A stretch of DNA of 64,000 bases. Origin: Methylococcus geothermalis (lineage in GTDB: Bacteria > Pseudomonadota > Gammaproteobacteria > Methylococcales > Methylococcaceae). The stretch covers positions 1,316,501-1,380,500 of the forward strand of contig NZ_CP046565.1 of the NCBI RefSeq assembly GCF_012769535.1, in the 5' to 3' direction. A program made the translations under genes and the position numbers. Below the pieces are notes generated by a model that did no database searches, was not told where the DNA came from, and was given only the letters and a program-made list of their open reading frames with translations. Shown here piece by piece: positions 53,351 to 64,000 of the stretch; positions within the stretch are counted from its first letter, which is position 1, and the number at the start of each line of letters is the position of its first letter.

Positions 53351-53736
53351 TCGGATTCCAGGGTTTCGGTACGGACCGGTTCGGGATAATGCAGGGCGAG
53401 CCAGACGGCTTCCGGCTGGGTCGAAGTCCATTCCACCCGGTGCCGGCAATGCGGCGGGATGCGCAGCCAGTCGCCGGGAGCCAGGCGCCGCGGTTCGGAT
53501 TCCTGCTCGAAGCGCAGCGAGGCTTCGCCCTGCAACAGCACCACCCATTCGGTCAGCGGCTGGTCGTACCATGCGCTTTCCGGCGTGACGTGTCCGCGGG
53601 ACACGATGCGTTCCAGCCGGAAGCCGTCGGTCTGTTCGAGGGTTTCGAACAGTTCGTCGGGCAGATCGGCGGGTATGGCGGAGTACAGGTTGTCGGTTTT
53701 CGGCATACCGGTGCTCTCGGGGACGTGGGGCGTCAT
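53347..53736 (-). CDS. Cupin-domain protein
   Basis: 129 aa from ATG 53736, preceded by AAGGGAG; ATG 53706 is an alternative. Cupin strands [22 protein letters not shown] and [34 protein letters not shown] give the two motifs with PxHxxH-like ligands. Small single-domain cupin of unknown substrate; metal binding likely. First gene of the cupin-RibD-UbiB run. Confidence 0.85.
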   Translation of the reverse strand: MTPHVPESTGMPKTDNLYSAIPADLPDELFETLEQTDGFRLERIVSRGHVTPESAWYDQPLTEWVVLLQGEASLRFEQESEPRRLAPGDWLRIPPHCRHRVEWTSTQPEAVWLALHYPEPVRTETLESE

Positions 53737-53790
53737 TATCTCCCTTCGATGCTTTATAGTGGAGCCTTTTGGGTTTCCGGCTCCGTTTCC

Positions 53791-55950
<2,160 letters not shown>

Positions 55951-55968
55951 AGCGAAGACGGAGGAACC

Positions 55969-56331
55969 ATGGAAGCACTGAGAAACGTCGTGGCCCAGCT
56001 CGGGCTGAACGACATCGAACGACATATCTTTCTGTGTGCTGGCGCGACCAAGCCCAAGTGCTGCGGCAGGGAGGAAAGCCTGGAGTCCTGGGAGTACCTC
56101 AAGCGCCGTCTCGAGGAACTCGGCCTGACCAAGCGCGGCGTATTCCGCACCAAGGCGGACTGCCTCCGCGTCTGCGCCCAGGGCCCCATCGCCGTGGTCT
56201 ATCCCGAGGGCGTGTGGTATCGCGACTGCACCCCGGAAGTGCTGGAGCGGATCATCCAGGAACATCTGATCGGCGGCACGCCGGTGGCGGAATACGTGAT
56301 CGCCTCCCGCCGCGGCGTGGCCACGGATTGA
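55969..56331 (+). CDS. Thioredoxin-like [2Fe-2S] ferredoxin
   Basis: 120 aa. Cys23 and Cys32 (with Cys31) plus Cys65 and Cys69 give the C-x8-C...C-x3-C pattern of thioredoxin-fold ferredoxins; [15 protein letters not shown] and [24 protein letters not shown] are characteristic. Soluble electron carrier, partner unknown. Only 18 bases after recQ, with GACGGAGGA upstream, so probably co-transcribed. Confidence 0.9.
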   Translation: MEALRNVVAQLGLNDIERHIFLCAGATKPKCCGREESLESWEYLKRRLEELGLTKRGVFRTKADCLRVCAQGPIAVVYPEGVWYRDCTPEVLERIIQEHLIGGTPVAEYVIASRRGVATD

Positions 56332-56634
56332 TCACGGCGGCGGGCGTCGGCGCGGCCTGCCGTAGAGCGCCCGCAGCTCGTCCTTCGCCGCCTCCAGGCA
56401 GGCCCGCTGCGATTCGGAAAGCTGGCTGCCGGCACGGTTGATGTAGAAATTCAGCATCGACATCGCCGACTGGAACGGCCCGGCCTTGCGGCGCCTGCTG
56501 GATTCGGCGGAGCGCCGCAGCGACAGCGCGATCCGGCGCGGATCGTCCCAGGTGAACACGCCCGGCTCCAGGTCCAGCGCATTGCTGGTCTCGGTGACGC
56601 GCTGGGACCAGCGTTGGCGGTCATCCGGTGCCAT
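56332..56634 (-). CDS. DUF3175 family protein
   Basis: 100 aa. Recognised from RWSQRVTETSNALDLEPGVFTWDDPRRIALSLRRSAESSRRRKAGPFQSAMSMLNFYINRAGSQLS. Small basic cytoplasmic protein of unknown function. It lies 10 bases after ribE in the same orientation and its stop touches the ferredoxin stop on the other strand. Confidence 0.85.
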   Translation of the reverse strand: MAPDDRQRWSQRVTETSNALDLEPGVFTWDDPRRIALSLRRSAESSRRRKAGPFQSAMSMLNFYINRAGSQLSESQRACLEAAKDELRALYGRPRRRPPP

Positions 56635-56644
56635 GGGCTACACC

Positions 56645-57292
56645 TCATTTCTCGGCCTGACGATCCTCCCGGCCCGCCAGCGCGGCGCTGATCGTCCGCG
56701 TCACCACGTCCACCAGCACCTGGGTCTGGTGCTCCACTTCGATGTTCACCCGGTCGCCGGTGCGGTAGCGGCGGAAGCAGGTGTTGCGGAGGGTTTCGGG
56801 AATCAGGTTGATCCGGAACCGGCCGCGCTCGGGATCGGCTTCCGCCACCGTGAGGCTGGCGCCGTCCACCGCCAGGAAGCCGCGCAGGAAGATGTAGCGT
56901 GCCCACTGCGGGTCCACCTGGAATTCGATGTGATGGTTGCCGGGGCTTTCCAGTTCGATCGAAGTAATCACGCCGGTGGTGGAGACGTGGCCCGAGACAT
57001 GATGCCCGCCGACCTCGTCGCCCAGGCGGGCCGAGCGCTCCAGGTTGACTTCGTCGCCGGCGCGGCGGTCGCCGAGATTGGTCAGCGCCAGCGTGCCGGC
57101 GATGGCATCGAAGTCGATCTCATTGCCGGCGATCCGCACCACGGTGAGACAGACGCCGTCGATCGCCACGCTGGCGCCGGTTTCCAGGCCGCCGAGCAGG
57201 TCGTCCGGAAAGCGGATGCGAAAGCGGGTGCCGGTGTCTTGCGGGTCGGCGGCAATGATCCGGCCGCGGCCTCGGATGATTCCGGTAAACAT
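56645..57292 (-). CDS. ribE: Riboflavin synthase alpha chain
   Basis: 215 aa with the internal duplication typical of the family: MFTGIIRGRGRI...GASVAIDGVCLTV and GGHHVSGHVSTTGVI...GFLAVDGASLTV. Converts two 6,7-dimethyl-8-ribityllumazine molecules to riboflavin. GGAGG upstream. No FMN riboswitch is visible. It follows mfd by 96 bases on the same strand. Confidence 0.96.
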   Translation of the reverse strand: MFTGIIRGRGRIIAADPQDTGTRFRIRFPDDLLGGLETGASVAIDGVCLTVVRIAGNEIDFDAIAGTLALTNLGDRRAGDEVNLERSARLGDEVGGHHVSGHVSTTGVITSIELESPGNHHIEFQVDPQWARYIFLRGFLAVDGASLTVAEADPERGRFRINLIPETLRNTCFRRYRTGDRVNIEVEHQTQVLVDVVTRTISAALAGREDRQAEK

Positions 57293-57388
57293 GGTGGACA
57301 GGTCCTCCGTTCAAAGTAAGAGTTCCAAGCCGCCCGGTGGTCCAGCGTGCCGGCTTCCACGAGGTGTGGCTCTTCCGGTCTCGGCAGC

Positions 57389-60300
57389 TCATTTGGCCGC
57401 CAGTCTTCCCAGCAGGGCCTCCACGAACTGGATGCGTTCCGCCGGGGTGGGGAGCTTGGCGATGAACCGCAGCTTGTCCGGGCCGTCCAGCTTGTAGGTG
57501 GCTGCCTCCTTCTGGATCAGCAGGATGATCGCGGCCGGGTCGATGTTGGGCTGGGCCTCGAAAATCAGCCGCCCGCCGCTGGCGCCCGCTTCGATCTTGG
57601 CGATGCCCAGCTTGGCGGCCTCGTTCTTCAGCGTGCTGATCGCGAACAAGTGCTTGGTCGCGTCCGGCAACAGGCCGAAACGGTCGATCATCTCGATCTG
57701 CAGCTCGCGCAGCTCATCGTCATTGCGGGCATTGGCGATGCGCTTGTACAGCACCAGGCGGGTGTGCACGTCGGGCAGGTATTCCTCCGGAATCAGGGCG
57801 GCGCACTGCAGGTCGACCTCGGTCCCGCCGAGATGATCGGTCTCCAGCTCCGGCTGCCTGCCCGATTTCAGCGCGTTGACGGCGCGCTCCAGCAACTCCG
57901 TATATAAGGTAAAGCCGATTTCCTGGATCTGGCCGCTCTGGTCCTCGCCCAGCAGTTCGCCGGCGCCGCGTATCTCCAGGTCCTGCGAGGATAGCAGGAA
58001 GCCGGCGCCGAGTTCGCCCGCCGCCTCGATCGCATCCAGGCGCTTCACCGCATCGGCGGTCATGGCCTTTTTCGGCGGCACCAGCAAATAGGCGTAGGCG
58101 CGGTGGTGGGAGCGTCCGACCCGTCCGCGCAGCTGGTGGAGCTGAGCCAGGCCGAAGGTGTCGGCGCGGTCGATCAGGATGGTGTTGGCGCTGGGCACGT
58201 CGATGCCGCTTTCCACGATGGTGGTGCAAAGCAGCACGTTGAAGCGCTGGTGGTAGAAGTCCAGCATGATGTTTTCCAGCTCGCGCTCCGGCATCTGGCC
58301 GTGGGCGATGCGGATGCGCACGCCGGGCACCAGTTTCTCCAGCCGCTCCGCCAGCTTGGGTTGGGTCTCGATCTTGTTGTGCACGAAATAAACCTGGCCG
58401 CCGCGCTTGATCTCGCGGTGGAGGGCCTCCTGCACCAGGGCGTCGTCCCATTCGGTGACGAAGGTGCGGATGACGTGGCGGTGCGGCGGGGGGGTGGCGA
58501 TGATGGAAATCTCGCGCAGGCCGGTCAGCGCCATGTCCAGGGTGCGTGGAATGGGCGTGGCCGTCAGCGCCAGGCAGTCCACTTCGCTGCGCAGTTTCTT
58601 GAAATGCTCCTTGTGGGCGACCCCGAAGCGGTGCTCCTCGTCGATGATGACCAGCCCCAGATCCTTGAAGCGGATGTCCTTCTGCAGCAACCGGTGGGTG
58701 CCGATGATGATGTCGACCTTGCCATCGCCGATGTCCGCGATGGCCTGGGTCTGGTCCTTCTTGGAGACGAAGCGCGACAGCACTTCGATCCGCATCGGCC
58801 AGTCGGCGAAGCGATCGCAGAAGTTCTTGTAGTGCTGCTGGGCCAGCAGCGTCGTCGGCACCAGCACGGCGACCTGGCGGCCGTTCTGGGCGGCGATGAA
58901 GGCGGCCCGCATGGCGACCTCGGTCTTGCCGAAGCCGACGTCGCCGCAAATCACCCGGTCCATCGGACGGGCGGCGGCGAGGTCGCGGATGACGTCCTGG
59001 ATCGCGGTTTCCTGGTCGGGCGTTTCCTCGAACGGGAACTGGGCGGCAAAGCCTAGGTATTCTTCGGTCAGGGTGGCGAAGCTCTTGCGGCTCGCCGCGG
59101 CCCGCTTGGCGTGGATGTCGAGCAATTCGGCGGCGACGTCACGGACTTGCTCCAGCGCCTTGCGGCGCGCCTTGGCCCATTGCTCGCTGCCCAGGCGGTG
59201 CAGCGGCGCATGCTCCGGGTCCGCGCCGGCGTAGCGGCTGACCATCCCCAGCGCCGAAACCGGCACGTAGAGCTTGTCGTCGTTGGCATAGCGCAGGGTC
59301 AGGAACTCCGATTCCACGCCGCCGGTTTCGATCCGCTGCAGGCCGAGATAGCGGCCGACGCCGTGTTCGCGGTGCACCACCGGCGCGCCGATTTCCAGTT
59401 CCTCCAGGTTGCGCAGGAATTGGCCGATATCTTTGGCGTGCGTGCGCTGCCGGCGCCGGCGCTGCTGGGCCTTGTCGCCGGAAAGCTGGGCCTCGGTCAC
59501 GATCGCCAGCGGCGGCTGGGAAATGACCAGCCCATGATCCAGAGCGGCCACCGTCAGGCACAGCGGGTCGTCGGCGGCGAGAAATTCCCGCCAACCGTCG
59601 ACGATCCTGGGCCGGATCCGGAATTTCGCGAGATTGGCGGCCAGGGTTTCGCGATGGCCGGCGGATTCCGCCACCAGGAGGATTTTCCCGGCGAATCCCT
59701 CGATGAAGCGCTGGAGTGGTTCGTAGGGCGGCTGGGTCTTGCTGTCGGGACTCAAGGGGGGGGGCGGGGTGCAGTCGAACGCCACGGCGGCGATGCCGCC
59801 GGACGCGGCATCGGCCGGCGGGATGGCGATCCGAGCGAAGGTCGCCAGGGTGGATGCGAGCGCCGGTGGTTCCAGAAACAGCCGGGCAGGGGGCAGCGGC
59901 GGCCGGTCGACATTGTGGAGGCGCTGGTCGTGGCGGCCGACGGCTTCGGCGTAGTAGGCCGAGGCGGCTTGCTCGACGTCGCCGTGCAGTATCAGGGTCG
60001 TATCGGCCGGCAGGTAATCGAACAGCGTATCCATCCGTTCCACGAACAGGGGTATGTAGTATTCGATGCCGCCGGCGGCGATTCCCTTGCTGACATCCTG
60101 GTACAAGGCGCTGTGACTCACGGCGTCGGGAAATTCGGCACGGAAATTCCGCCGGAACCGTTTGATCGCCGCGTCGTCGAAAGGAAATTCACGGGCGGGA
60201 AAAAGTTCTATCCCTGACACTTTTTCGATCGAGCGCTGGCTTTCCGTATCGAAGGAACGGATCGTTTCGACCTCGTCGTCGAACAGTTCGATGCGGTAAG

Positions 60301-60868
60301 GCACCTCGCTTCCCATCGGGTAAAGGTCAAGTATCGAACCCCGGATCGCGAACTCGCCGTGCTGGTATACCTGCGATACGCACTGATAGCCGACGCTTTC
60401 CAGGGTCTGCCGGGTCTGGTCGATATTCAGGGCGCTGCCGGCGCGTATGGAAAACGTATTGGCCAGGGTGTGGGTCCGCGGGGCCACGCGATGCATCAGG
60501 GTGGAAACCGGCGTGATGAGCAGGCCGTGCTGCGTCCTGGATAAGTCGAAGAATGTCCGCAGCCTTTGCGAGGTGATTTCCGGCAGAGGGGAAAAAACGT
60601 CGTACGGTAGGATTTCCCAGTCGGGGAACGGAAGTATCGGTATGTCCGTGCCTAGAAACGTCCTCACTTCCTGTTCGATGCGCAAGGCGCCTTGCGCATC
60701 GGCGGTAACGACCAGAAACAAGCCCGGCGATGCCTCGAAGGCTGAAGCGATCGCGAGCGAATCGCCGCAGCCATGCAGACCGCTCCAGCAGACGGCCCGA
60801 TGGTGCAGGGCGGGTAACACCGGTTTCAACAGCGAGGACAGGGAGGGAGGAGGGACGTGTGGTTTCAT
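57389..60868 (-). CDS. mfd: Transcription-repair coupling factor Mfd
   Basis: 1159 aa. UvrB-like N-terminal domains, RNA polymerase-interacting CarD-like domain (LEIGAPVVHREHGVGRYLGLQRIE...DKLYVPVSAL, about 475-540), Walker A GDVGFGKT at 642-649, DEEH at 743-746, RecG-like translocation motif region (FGLAQLHQLRGRVGR) and TRCF C-terminal domain. It removes stalled RNA polymerase and recruits UvrA. Full length. Confidence 0.97.
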   Translation of the reverse strand: MKPHVPPPSLSSLLKPVLPALHHRAVCWSGLHGCGDSLAIASAFEASPGLFLVVTADAQGALRIEQEVRTFLGTDIPILPFPDWEILPYDVFSPLPEITSQRLRTFFDLSRTQHGLLITPVSTLMHRVAPRTHTLANTFSIRAGSALNIDQTRQTLESVGYQCVSQVYQHGEFAIRGSILDLYPMGSEVPYRIELFDDEVETIRSFDTESQRSIEKVSGIELFPAREFPFDDAAIKRFRRNFRAEFPDAVSHSALYQDVSKGIAAGGIEYYIPLFVERMDTLFDYLPADTTLILHGDVEQAASAYYAEAVGRHDQRLHNVDRPPLPPARLFLEPPALASTLATFARIAIPPADAASGGIAAVAFDCTPPPPLSPDSKTQPPYEPLQRFIEGFAGKILLVAESAGHRETLAANLAKFRIRPRIVDGWREFLAADDPLCLTVAALDHGLVISQPPLAIVTEAQLSGDKAQQRRRRQRTHAKDIGQFLRNLEELEIGAPVVHREHGVGRYLGLQRIETGGVESEFLTLRYANDDKLYVPVSALGMVSRYAGADPEHAPLHRLGSEQWAKARRKALEQVRDVAAELLDIHAKRAAASRKSFATLTEEYLGFAAQFPFEETPDQETAIQDVIRDLAAARPMDRVICGDVGFGKTEVAMRAAFIAAQNGRQVAVLVPTTLLAQQHYKNFCDRFADWPMRIEVLSRFVSKKDQTQAIADIGDGKVDIIIGTHRLLQKDIRFKDLGLVIIDEEHRFGVAHKEHFKKLRSEVDCLALTATPIPRTLDMALTGLREISIIATPPPHRHVIRTFVTEWDDALVQEALHREIKRGGQVYFVHNKIETQPKLAERLEKLVPGVRIRIAHGQMPERELENIMLDFYHQRFNVLLCTTIVESGIDVPSANTILIDRADTFGLAQLHQLRGRVGRSHHRAYAYLLVPPKKAMTADAVKRLDAIEAAGELGAGFLLSSQDLEIRGAGELLGEDQSGQIQEIGFTLYTELLERAVNALKSGRQPELETDHLGGTEVDLQCAALIPEEYLPDVHTRLVLYKRIANARNDDELRELQIEMIDRFGLLPDATKHLFAISTLKNEAAKLGIAKIEAGASGGRLIFEAQPNIDPAAIILLIQKEAATYKLDGPDKLRFIAKLPTPAERIQFVEALLGRLAAK

Positions 60869-61246
60869 GCTAGGGGGTTATCGGACGTCTACGACGATAT
60901 GTCCGCGAAAAAAAAGGCGTATTTTATGGGCTCGGTGTCCTAGAACGCGAGCCTGGGCGCGCGGAAAAGTTTCTGGATTCGAAGCAAGCGCGCGACGATG
61001 TCAAATCGGGTTTCTCGGGCCGGTCCGAATTGCCTCCAGTCCCGGGAGGTCGACGGTGCGTTTCGGCTTGGTTCGGCAGCCAGTGTAACTAAACGGCGCC
61101 AGGGCCAAAAAGTCGACCTCCAAGGCGGGAATTCGCCCTTCTCGAAGAGGATGGGCTGGCACATATTGTATTGTGTTCTCCGATTTATGTATTATATCGA
61201 GGGTGTCAACAATATAGTTTAAGACTTGCTCAGAGAGGTGTTGTCA
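60869..61246. promoter_or_regulatory. Divergent mfd/H-NS-like intergenic region with candidate promoter
   Basis: No gene seen. TTGTAT (61166-61171) and TATTAT (61190-61195) with 18-bp spacing form a candidate promoter in a markedly AT-rich stretch, 52 bases before the H-NS-like start; AGAGAGGTG upstream of ATG 61247 is the ribosome site. AT-rich curved DNA here would suit autoregulation by an H-NS protein. Confidence 0.45.
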
Positions 61247-61585
61247 ATGTCACATGATTTTTCGGGTTATACGGTACAGGAATTACAGTCGCTGATCGAT
61301 GCGGCGACTAAGGCGCTCAAGGACAAACAGGAATCGGAGCGGCGCGAATATCTTCGCCAGATGAATGAACTGGCCTCCAAGGCCGGCGTCAAGTTCCAGA
61401 TCGTCGAAGACGTTTCGAAAAGTGCAGCCGCGCCGAGTTCCCGCCGGGGCGCCAAAGTGCCCGCAAAATACCAGAACCCGCATAATGCCGCGGAAAAGTG
61501 GAGCGGCCGCGGCGTGAAACCGCGTTGGCTGCAGGCTTTGCTCGCGCAAGGCCACGATATCAAGGAATTCGAGATCAAATCCTGA
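61247..61585 (+). CDS. H-NS family nucleoid protein
   Basis: 112 aa. N-terminal coiled coil (VQELQSLIDAATKALKDKQESERREYLRQMNELASKAG) for oligomerisation, a flexible linker, and the C-terminal DNA-binding motif KYQNPHNAAEKWSGRGVKPRWLQALLAQG (84-112 region), matching the H-NS/MvaT-like 'WSGRGxxPxW' AT-hook-type loop. Binds AT-rich DNA and silences horizontally acquired genes. Monocistronic with its own terminator. Confidence 0.93.
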   Translation: MSHDFSGYTVQELQSLIDAATKALKDKQESERREYLRQMNELASKAGVKFQIVEDVSKSAAAPSSRRGAKVPAKYQNPHNAAEKWSGRGVKPRWLQALLAQGHDIKEFEIKS

Positions 61586-61599
61586 TCCCGCTGGCGAAA

Positions 61600-61635
61600 A
61601 GCCGGGGCGAGCGTCGTGCTTGCCCCGGCTTTTTT
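61600..61635 (+). terminator. Rho-independent terminator of the H-NS-like gene
   Basis: GCCGGGGC (61601-61608) pairs with GCCCCGGC (61622-61629), extended by an internal GC pair, followed by a T run. It lies 15 bases after the stop codon and just before the 3' end of the leftward aguB. Confidence 0.9.
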
Positions 61636-61650
61636 ATGGACCGAGGATGG

Positions 61651-62538
61651 TTAATCGAGATAGCGCCGCAATAATCCTTCATAACTGTCGATACGGCGAT
61701 CCCGCAGGAAGGGCCAGATGCGGCGGACGTCTTCGGAGCGTTTGCGGTCGACTTCCACCATCAACAATTCCGCGTCCGCCGAGCTTCCCCGACAGATGAA
61801 TTCGCCCTGAGGGCCCGCCGCAAAGCTGTTGCCCCAGAACAGGATGCCCGGTGTCTGGCCGCTGGGATCGGGTTCGCTGCCGATGCGGTTGCAGGCAGCC
61901 ACCGTCAGTCCGTTGGCCACGGCATGGCCCCGCTGCACAGTCACCCAGGCTTCGAGCTGGCGCGCCCGCTCTGCCTCGTCGTCGGCGGGATTCCAGCCGA
62001 TGGCGGTGGGGTACAGCAAGAGGTCTGCGCCGGCCAGCGCCATCAGACGCGCGGCTTCCGGATACCATTGATCCCAGCAGACCAGTACTCCCAGCCGTCC
62101 GATCGAGGTGTCGATTGGCCGAAAGCCGAGATCGCCCGGCGTGAAATAAAATTTCTCGTAGTAGCCGGGGTCGTCCGGTATGTGCATCTTCCGGTATTTG
62201 CCGGCCAGGCTGCCGTCGCTGTCCAGCACCACCGCTGTGTTGTGATAGAGGCCGGGCGCCCGCCGCTCGAACAGCGAGGCGACGACCACGATATTCAGCG
62301 CCCGCGCCACGGACGCCAGTTCGGCGGTGGTGGGGCCCGGTATGGCTTCCGCGCCGTCGAAGCAGCCGCAGTCCTCGGTCTGGCAGAAATAGGGGCCAAG
62401 GTGCAGTTCCGGCAGCATCACCAGATCGGCGCCCTGAGCCTTGGCGCTGCGGATGGCTTCCACGGACTCGGCCAGATTCTGTGTCCGGCCACCGTTGCAG
62501 GCTTGCTGTACCAGCGCCAGCTTGAAGGTGGATTTCAT
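61651..62538 (-). CDS. aguB: N-carbamoylputrescine amidase
   Basis: 295 aa nitrilase-superfamily enzyme. Catalytic Glu44 (LPELH), Lys117 (KYRKMH) and Cys154 (VCWDQWYPEAAR). The block LHLGPYFCQTED and PDDPGYYEKFYFTPGD are typical of AguB. It hydrolyses N-carbamoylputrescine to putrescine, CO2 and ammonia. Start overlaps the aguA stop by 4 bases. Confidence 0.95.
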   Translation of the reverse strand: MKSTFKLALVQQACNGGRTQNLAESVEAIRSAKAQGADLVMLPELHLGPYFCQTEDCGCFDGAEAIPGPTTAELASVARALNIVVVASLFERRAPGLYHNTAVVLDSDGSLAGKYRKMHIPDDPGYYEKFYFTPGDLGFRPIDTSIGRLGVLVCWDQWYPEAARLMALAGADLLLYPTAIGWNPADDEAERARQLEAWVTVQRGHAVANGLTVAACNRIGSEPDPSGQTPGILFWGNSFAAGPQGEFICRGSSADAELLMVEVDRKRSEDVRRIWPFLRDRRIDSYEGLLRRYLD

Positions 62539-63581
62539 GCCCGGGTGACTCCTGCGGCTTCGGGAAATTGCATGCTCATGCAGTGCAGGCTGCCGTATTG
62601 GCGGATGAGCGGCGTGCAGCGGATCGGGACGATTTCGCGATCCGGAAAACACGGCGCGAGGCGTTCGAGGGCGAGCGCATCCGCCGGGTCGGCGTAGACG
62701 GGGACCAAGACGGCGCCGTTGATGATCAGGAAATTGGCGTAGGTGGCGGGCAGGCGCAGCCCCTCCTCGTCGCGGATCGGTTTCGGAATCGGTAGCGGCA
62801 CCAGGGTGTAGGGCCGGCCGTCACGCTGCGTCATGGCCTGGAGTTGCCGCTCCATCGCCTTGAGCGGCGAATAGTGCGGATCGGATTCGTCGTCGCAGGC
62901 GGTATAGGCGATGGTGTGTTCCGAGCAGAACCTCGCCAGGGTGTCGACGTGGGCGTCGGTGTCGTCGCCTTCAGCCTTGCCGTGATCCAGCCACAGTATC
63001 CGGTCGGCCCCCAGCGTCTCGGCCAGGCGGGCCTCGATGTCGGTGCGGCTGCAATCCGGATTGCGGTTGGGGTTGAGCAGGCAATGGCTGGTCGTGAGCA
63101 GGGTGCCGAGTCCATCGGTCTCGATACTGCCGCCTTCCAGCACGAAATCTACCGCGACCCGCGGCGTGTGGCCAAAAATGCCGCTCGCAACGAGGCGGGC
63201 AGCCAGTGCCGCATCGTCGGCGCATTCGTATTTCCCACCCCAGCCGTTGAAGCGGAAATCCAGCAATTCCACACGACCGTCATTCTGACGGCTCAAAGGG
63301 GCGGTATCGCGCACCCAGATGTCGTTGTACGGGATTCGGATGAAAACGGTCCGGTCGGGGTCCGCCGCGGTATTTGCCAGGATTTCGCCGATATGCTGTT
63401 CATGGCTCTGGTCCTGGCAGGCGACCAAGAGGGTTTCGCGCGTGCTGACGGCCTCGGCGATGGCGGCATAGGTTTGTTCCACTTCGTCCAGCCAGGGGGC
63501 GAAATCGCCGTTGCGGGGCGGCCAGGCGATCAGCACGGCGGACTGTTTTTCCCATTCGGGAAGGAATCGTAGGGAAGTCAC
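62535..63581 (-). CDS. aguA: Agmatine deiminase
   Basis: 348 aa, peptidyl-arginine-deiminase superfamily. IPYNDIWVRDTAPL, FNGWGGKYECADD, EGGSIETDGLGTLLTTSHCLLNPNRNP, WLDHGKAEGDDTDAHVD, and the catalytic Cys334 in GSLHCMSMQFP. Converts agmatine to N-carbamoylputrescine, feeding AguB. Full length. A few codons of another leftward gene lie upstream at the window edge. Confidence 0.96.
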   Translation of the reverse strand: MTSLRFLPEWEKQSAVLIAWPPRNGDFAPWLDEVEQTYAAIAEAVSTRETLLVACQDQSHEQHIGEILANTAADPDRTVFIRIPYNDIWVRDTAPLSRQNDGRVELLDFRFNGWGGKYECADDAALAARLVASGIFGHTPRVAVDFVLEGGSIETDGLGTLLTTSHCLLNPNRNPDCSRTDIEARLAETLGADRILWLDHGKAEGDDTDAHVDTLARFCSEHTIAYTACDDESDPHYSPLKAMERQLQAMTQRDGRPYTLVPLPIPKPIRDEEGLRLPATYANFLIINGAVLVPVYADPADALALERLAPCFPDREIVPIRCTPLIRQYGSLHCMSMQFPEAAGVTRA

Positions 63582-63703
63582 GTAAGTCGGAAATAGGGGA
63601 CTGAACGGCTTACGCCGTGGATTTTTCGGAAACGGATGTCGGGACGAAGCGGCCGCGATCCATACGGTCGCGGCTTTCCAGCCTTGGCGTCGCGCGGTCG
63701 GAA

Positions 63704-63859
63704 TCAGAAAAGGACAAGGCCCGGAGCGATCAGTGCGGCTGCGACGACCACTTTCCTGGGTAGGGTCCCGGTAGCGCAGCTTTTCAGTATTTCCACGGTT
63801 TCCTGGAGATTCTCCTTGAGTGACCGTGTCGGTTTCGTCTCTTGCGTCGCTTCAGTCAT
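63704..63859 (-). CDS. Small protein with C-terminal hydrophobic helix
   Basis: 51 aa: a charged N-terminal half (TEATQETKPTRSLKENLQET) and a hydrophobic end (VVVAAALIAPGLVLF). GGAG lies five bases before ATG 63859. It could be a small tail-anchored membrane protein. No family recognised; evidence is only the frame, start site and composition. Confidence 0.45.
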   Translation of the reverse strand: MTEATQETKPTRSLKENLQETVEILKSCATGTLPRKVVVAAALIAPGLVLF

Positions 63860-63955
63860 GGGGGCTCCTGGTCGGTGTACGGGTGATCGGGTCGGCTAAC
63901 CGACGTGGTGATAGTGTCATTCATTCTAAAGCAAAATCCGCCGAAGAATGCGAGA

Positions 63956-64000
63956 TCAGTGCGCCAGCATCAGCATTTCCCGTGCATGGGCCAAAGTCTG
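63956..64000 (-). CDS. 3' end of a leftward gene cut by the window edge
   Basis: Fourteen codons ending LAHAREMLMLAH and a TGA stop at 63956-63958 are open to the edge. Too short to identify. Confidence 0.35.
   Translation of the reverse strand, partial: QTLAHAREMLMLAH

Noticed and set aside
57293-57388. FMN riboswitch before ribE
   Set aside because: No RFN consensus; the space is too short.

Overview
The window is high-GC, tightly packed DNA that reads as a gammaproteobacterium. An E. coli-like type A RNase P RNA, a CTGT-N8-ACAG SOS box, Slp, YjbQ, RecQ, Mfd and RibE all fit that. The wealth of c-type cytochromes, a copper-linked CopC operon, a lexA-imuA-imuB-dnaE2 cassette and a sulfide:quinone oxidoreductase are most like a Methylococcaceae methanotroph such as Methylococcus. 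That assignment is an inference: no methane monooxygenase, rRNA or tRNA gene is visible here.

Layout. 0-11 kb is an extracytoplasmic redox and glycosylation region. It holds two paralogous secreted monoheme cytochromes with Thr/Pro-rich linkers (one carrying 21 exact-length 24-bp repeats), a GtrA flippase plus GT2 glycosyltransferase pair, and a leftward operon encoding a 21-heme cytochrome, an 11-heme cytochrome, a TPR/beta-barrel outer-membrane protein and a PMT-type glycosyltransferase. 11-18.5 kb has rnpB, an SDR, small periplasmic cytochromes, Slp, YjbQ, a LOG-family hydrolase and a TonB-dependent receptor. 19.6-26.8 kb is one eight-gene leftward operon: beta-propeller protein, CopC, two unknown membrane/periplasmic proteins, an ABC ATPase and FtsX/MacB-type permease, a ZnuA-like binding protein and a small membrane protein. 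It looks like a metal (probably copper) handling system.

27.7-33.6 kb is the SOS mutagenesis operon lexA-imuA-imuB-dnaE2 behind a perfect LexA box. 33.7-43.7 kb carries YihY, MoaB, SQR divergent from a TolC-HlyD-RND efflux operon (with a 24-bp near-palindrome between them), and a cold-shock/DUF1294 protein. 43.7-49.5 kb is the accessory part: an AT-rich stretch with a 34-bp palindrome, a pepsin-like secreted protein, then a nest of insertion sequences. In that nest an IS481-family element, already carrying an amber mutation, was split by a two-ORF rve element with a 7-bp target duplication. The inserted element has since acquired a frameshift. A third IS with an expanded A12 tract abuts it.

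49.5-64 kb returns to core genes: dctA, an ABC1/UbiB kinase with a RibD-like reductase and a cupin, recQ, a thioredoxin-like ferredoxin, DUF3175, ribE, mfd, an H-NS-like protein, and aguA-aguB for putrescine from agmatine. A few codons of a further gene lie at the right edge.

The most interesting systems are the predicted outer-membrane electron conduit with its neighbouring glycosylation genes, the CopC/beta-propeller/ABC operon, the bacterial pepsin homologue, and an unassigned three-way-junction RNA leader ahead of the repeat-bearing cytochrome. Reading was by eye; all distant-family assignments should be taken at the stated confidence.
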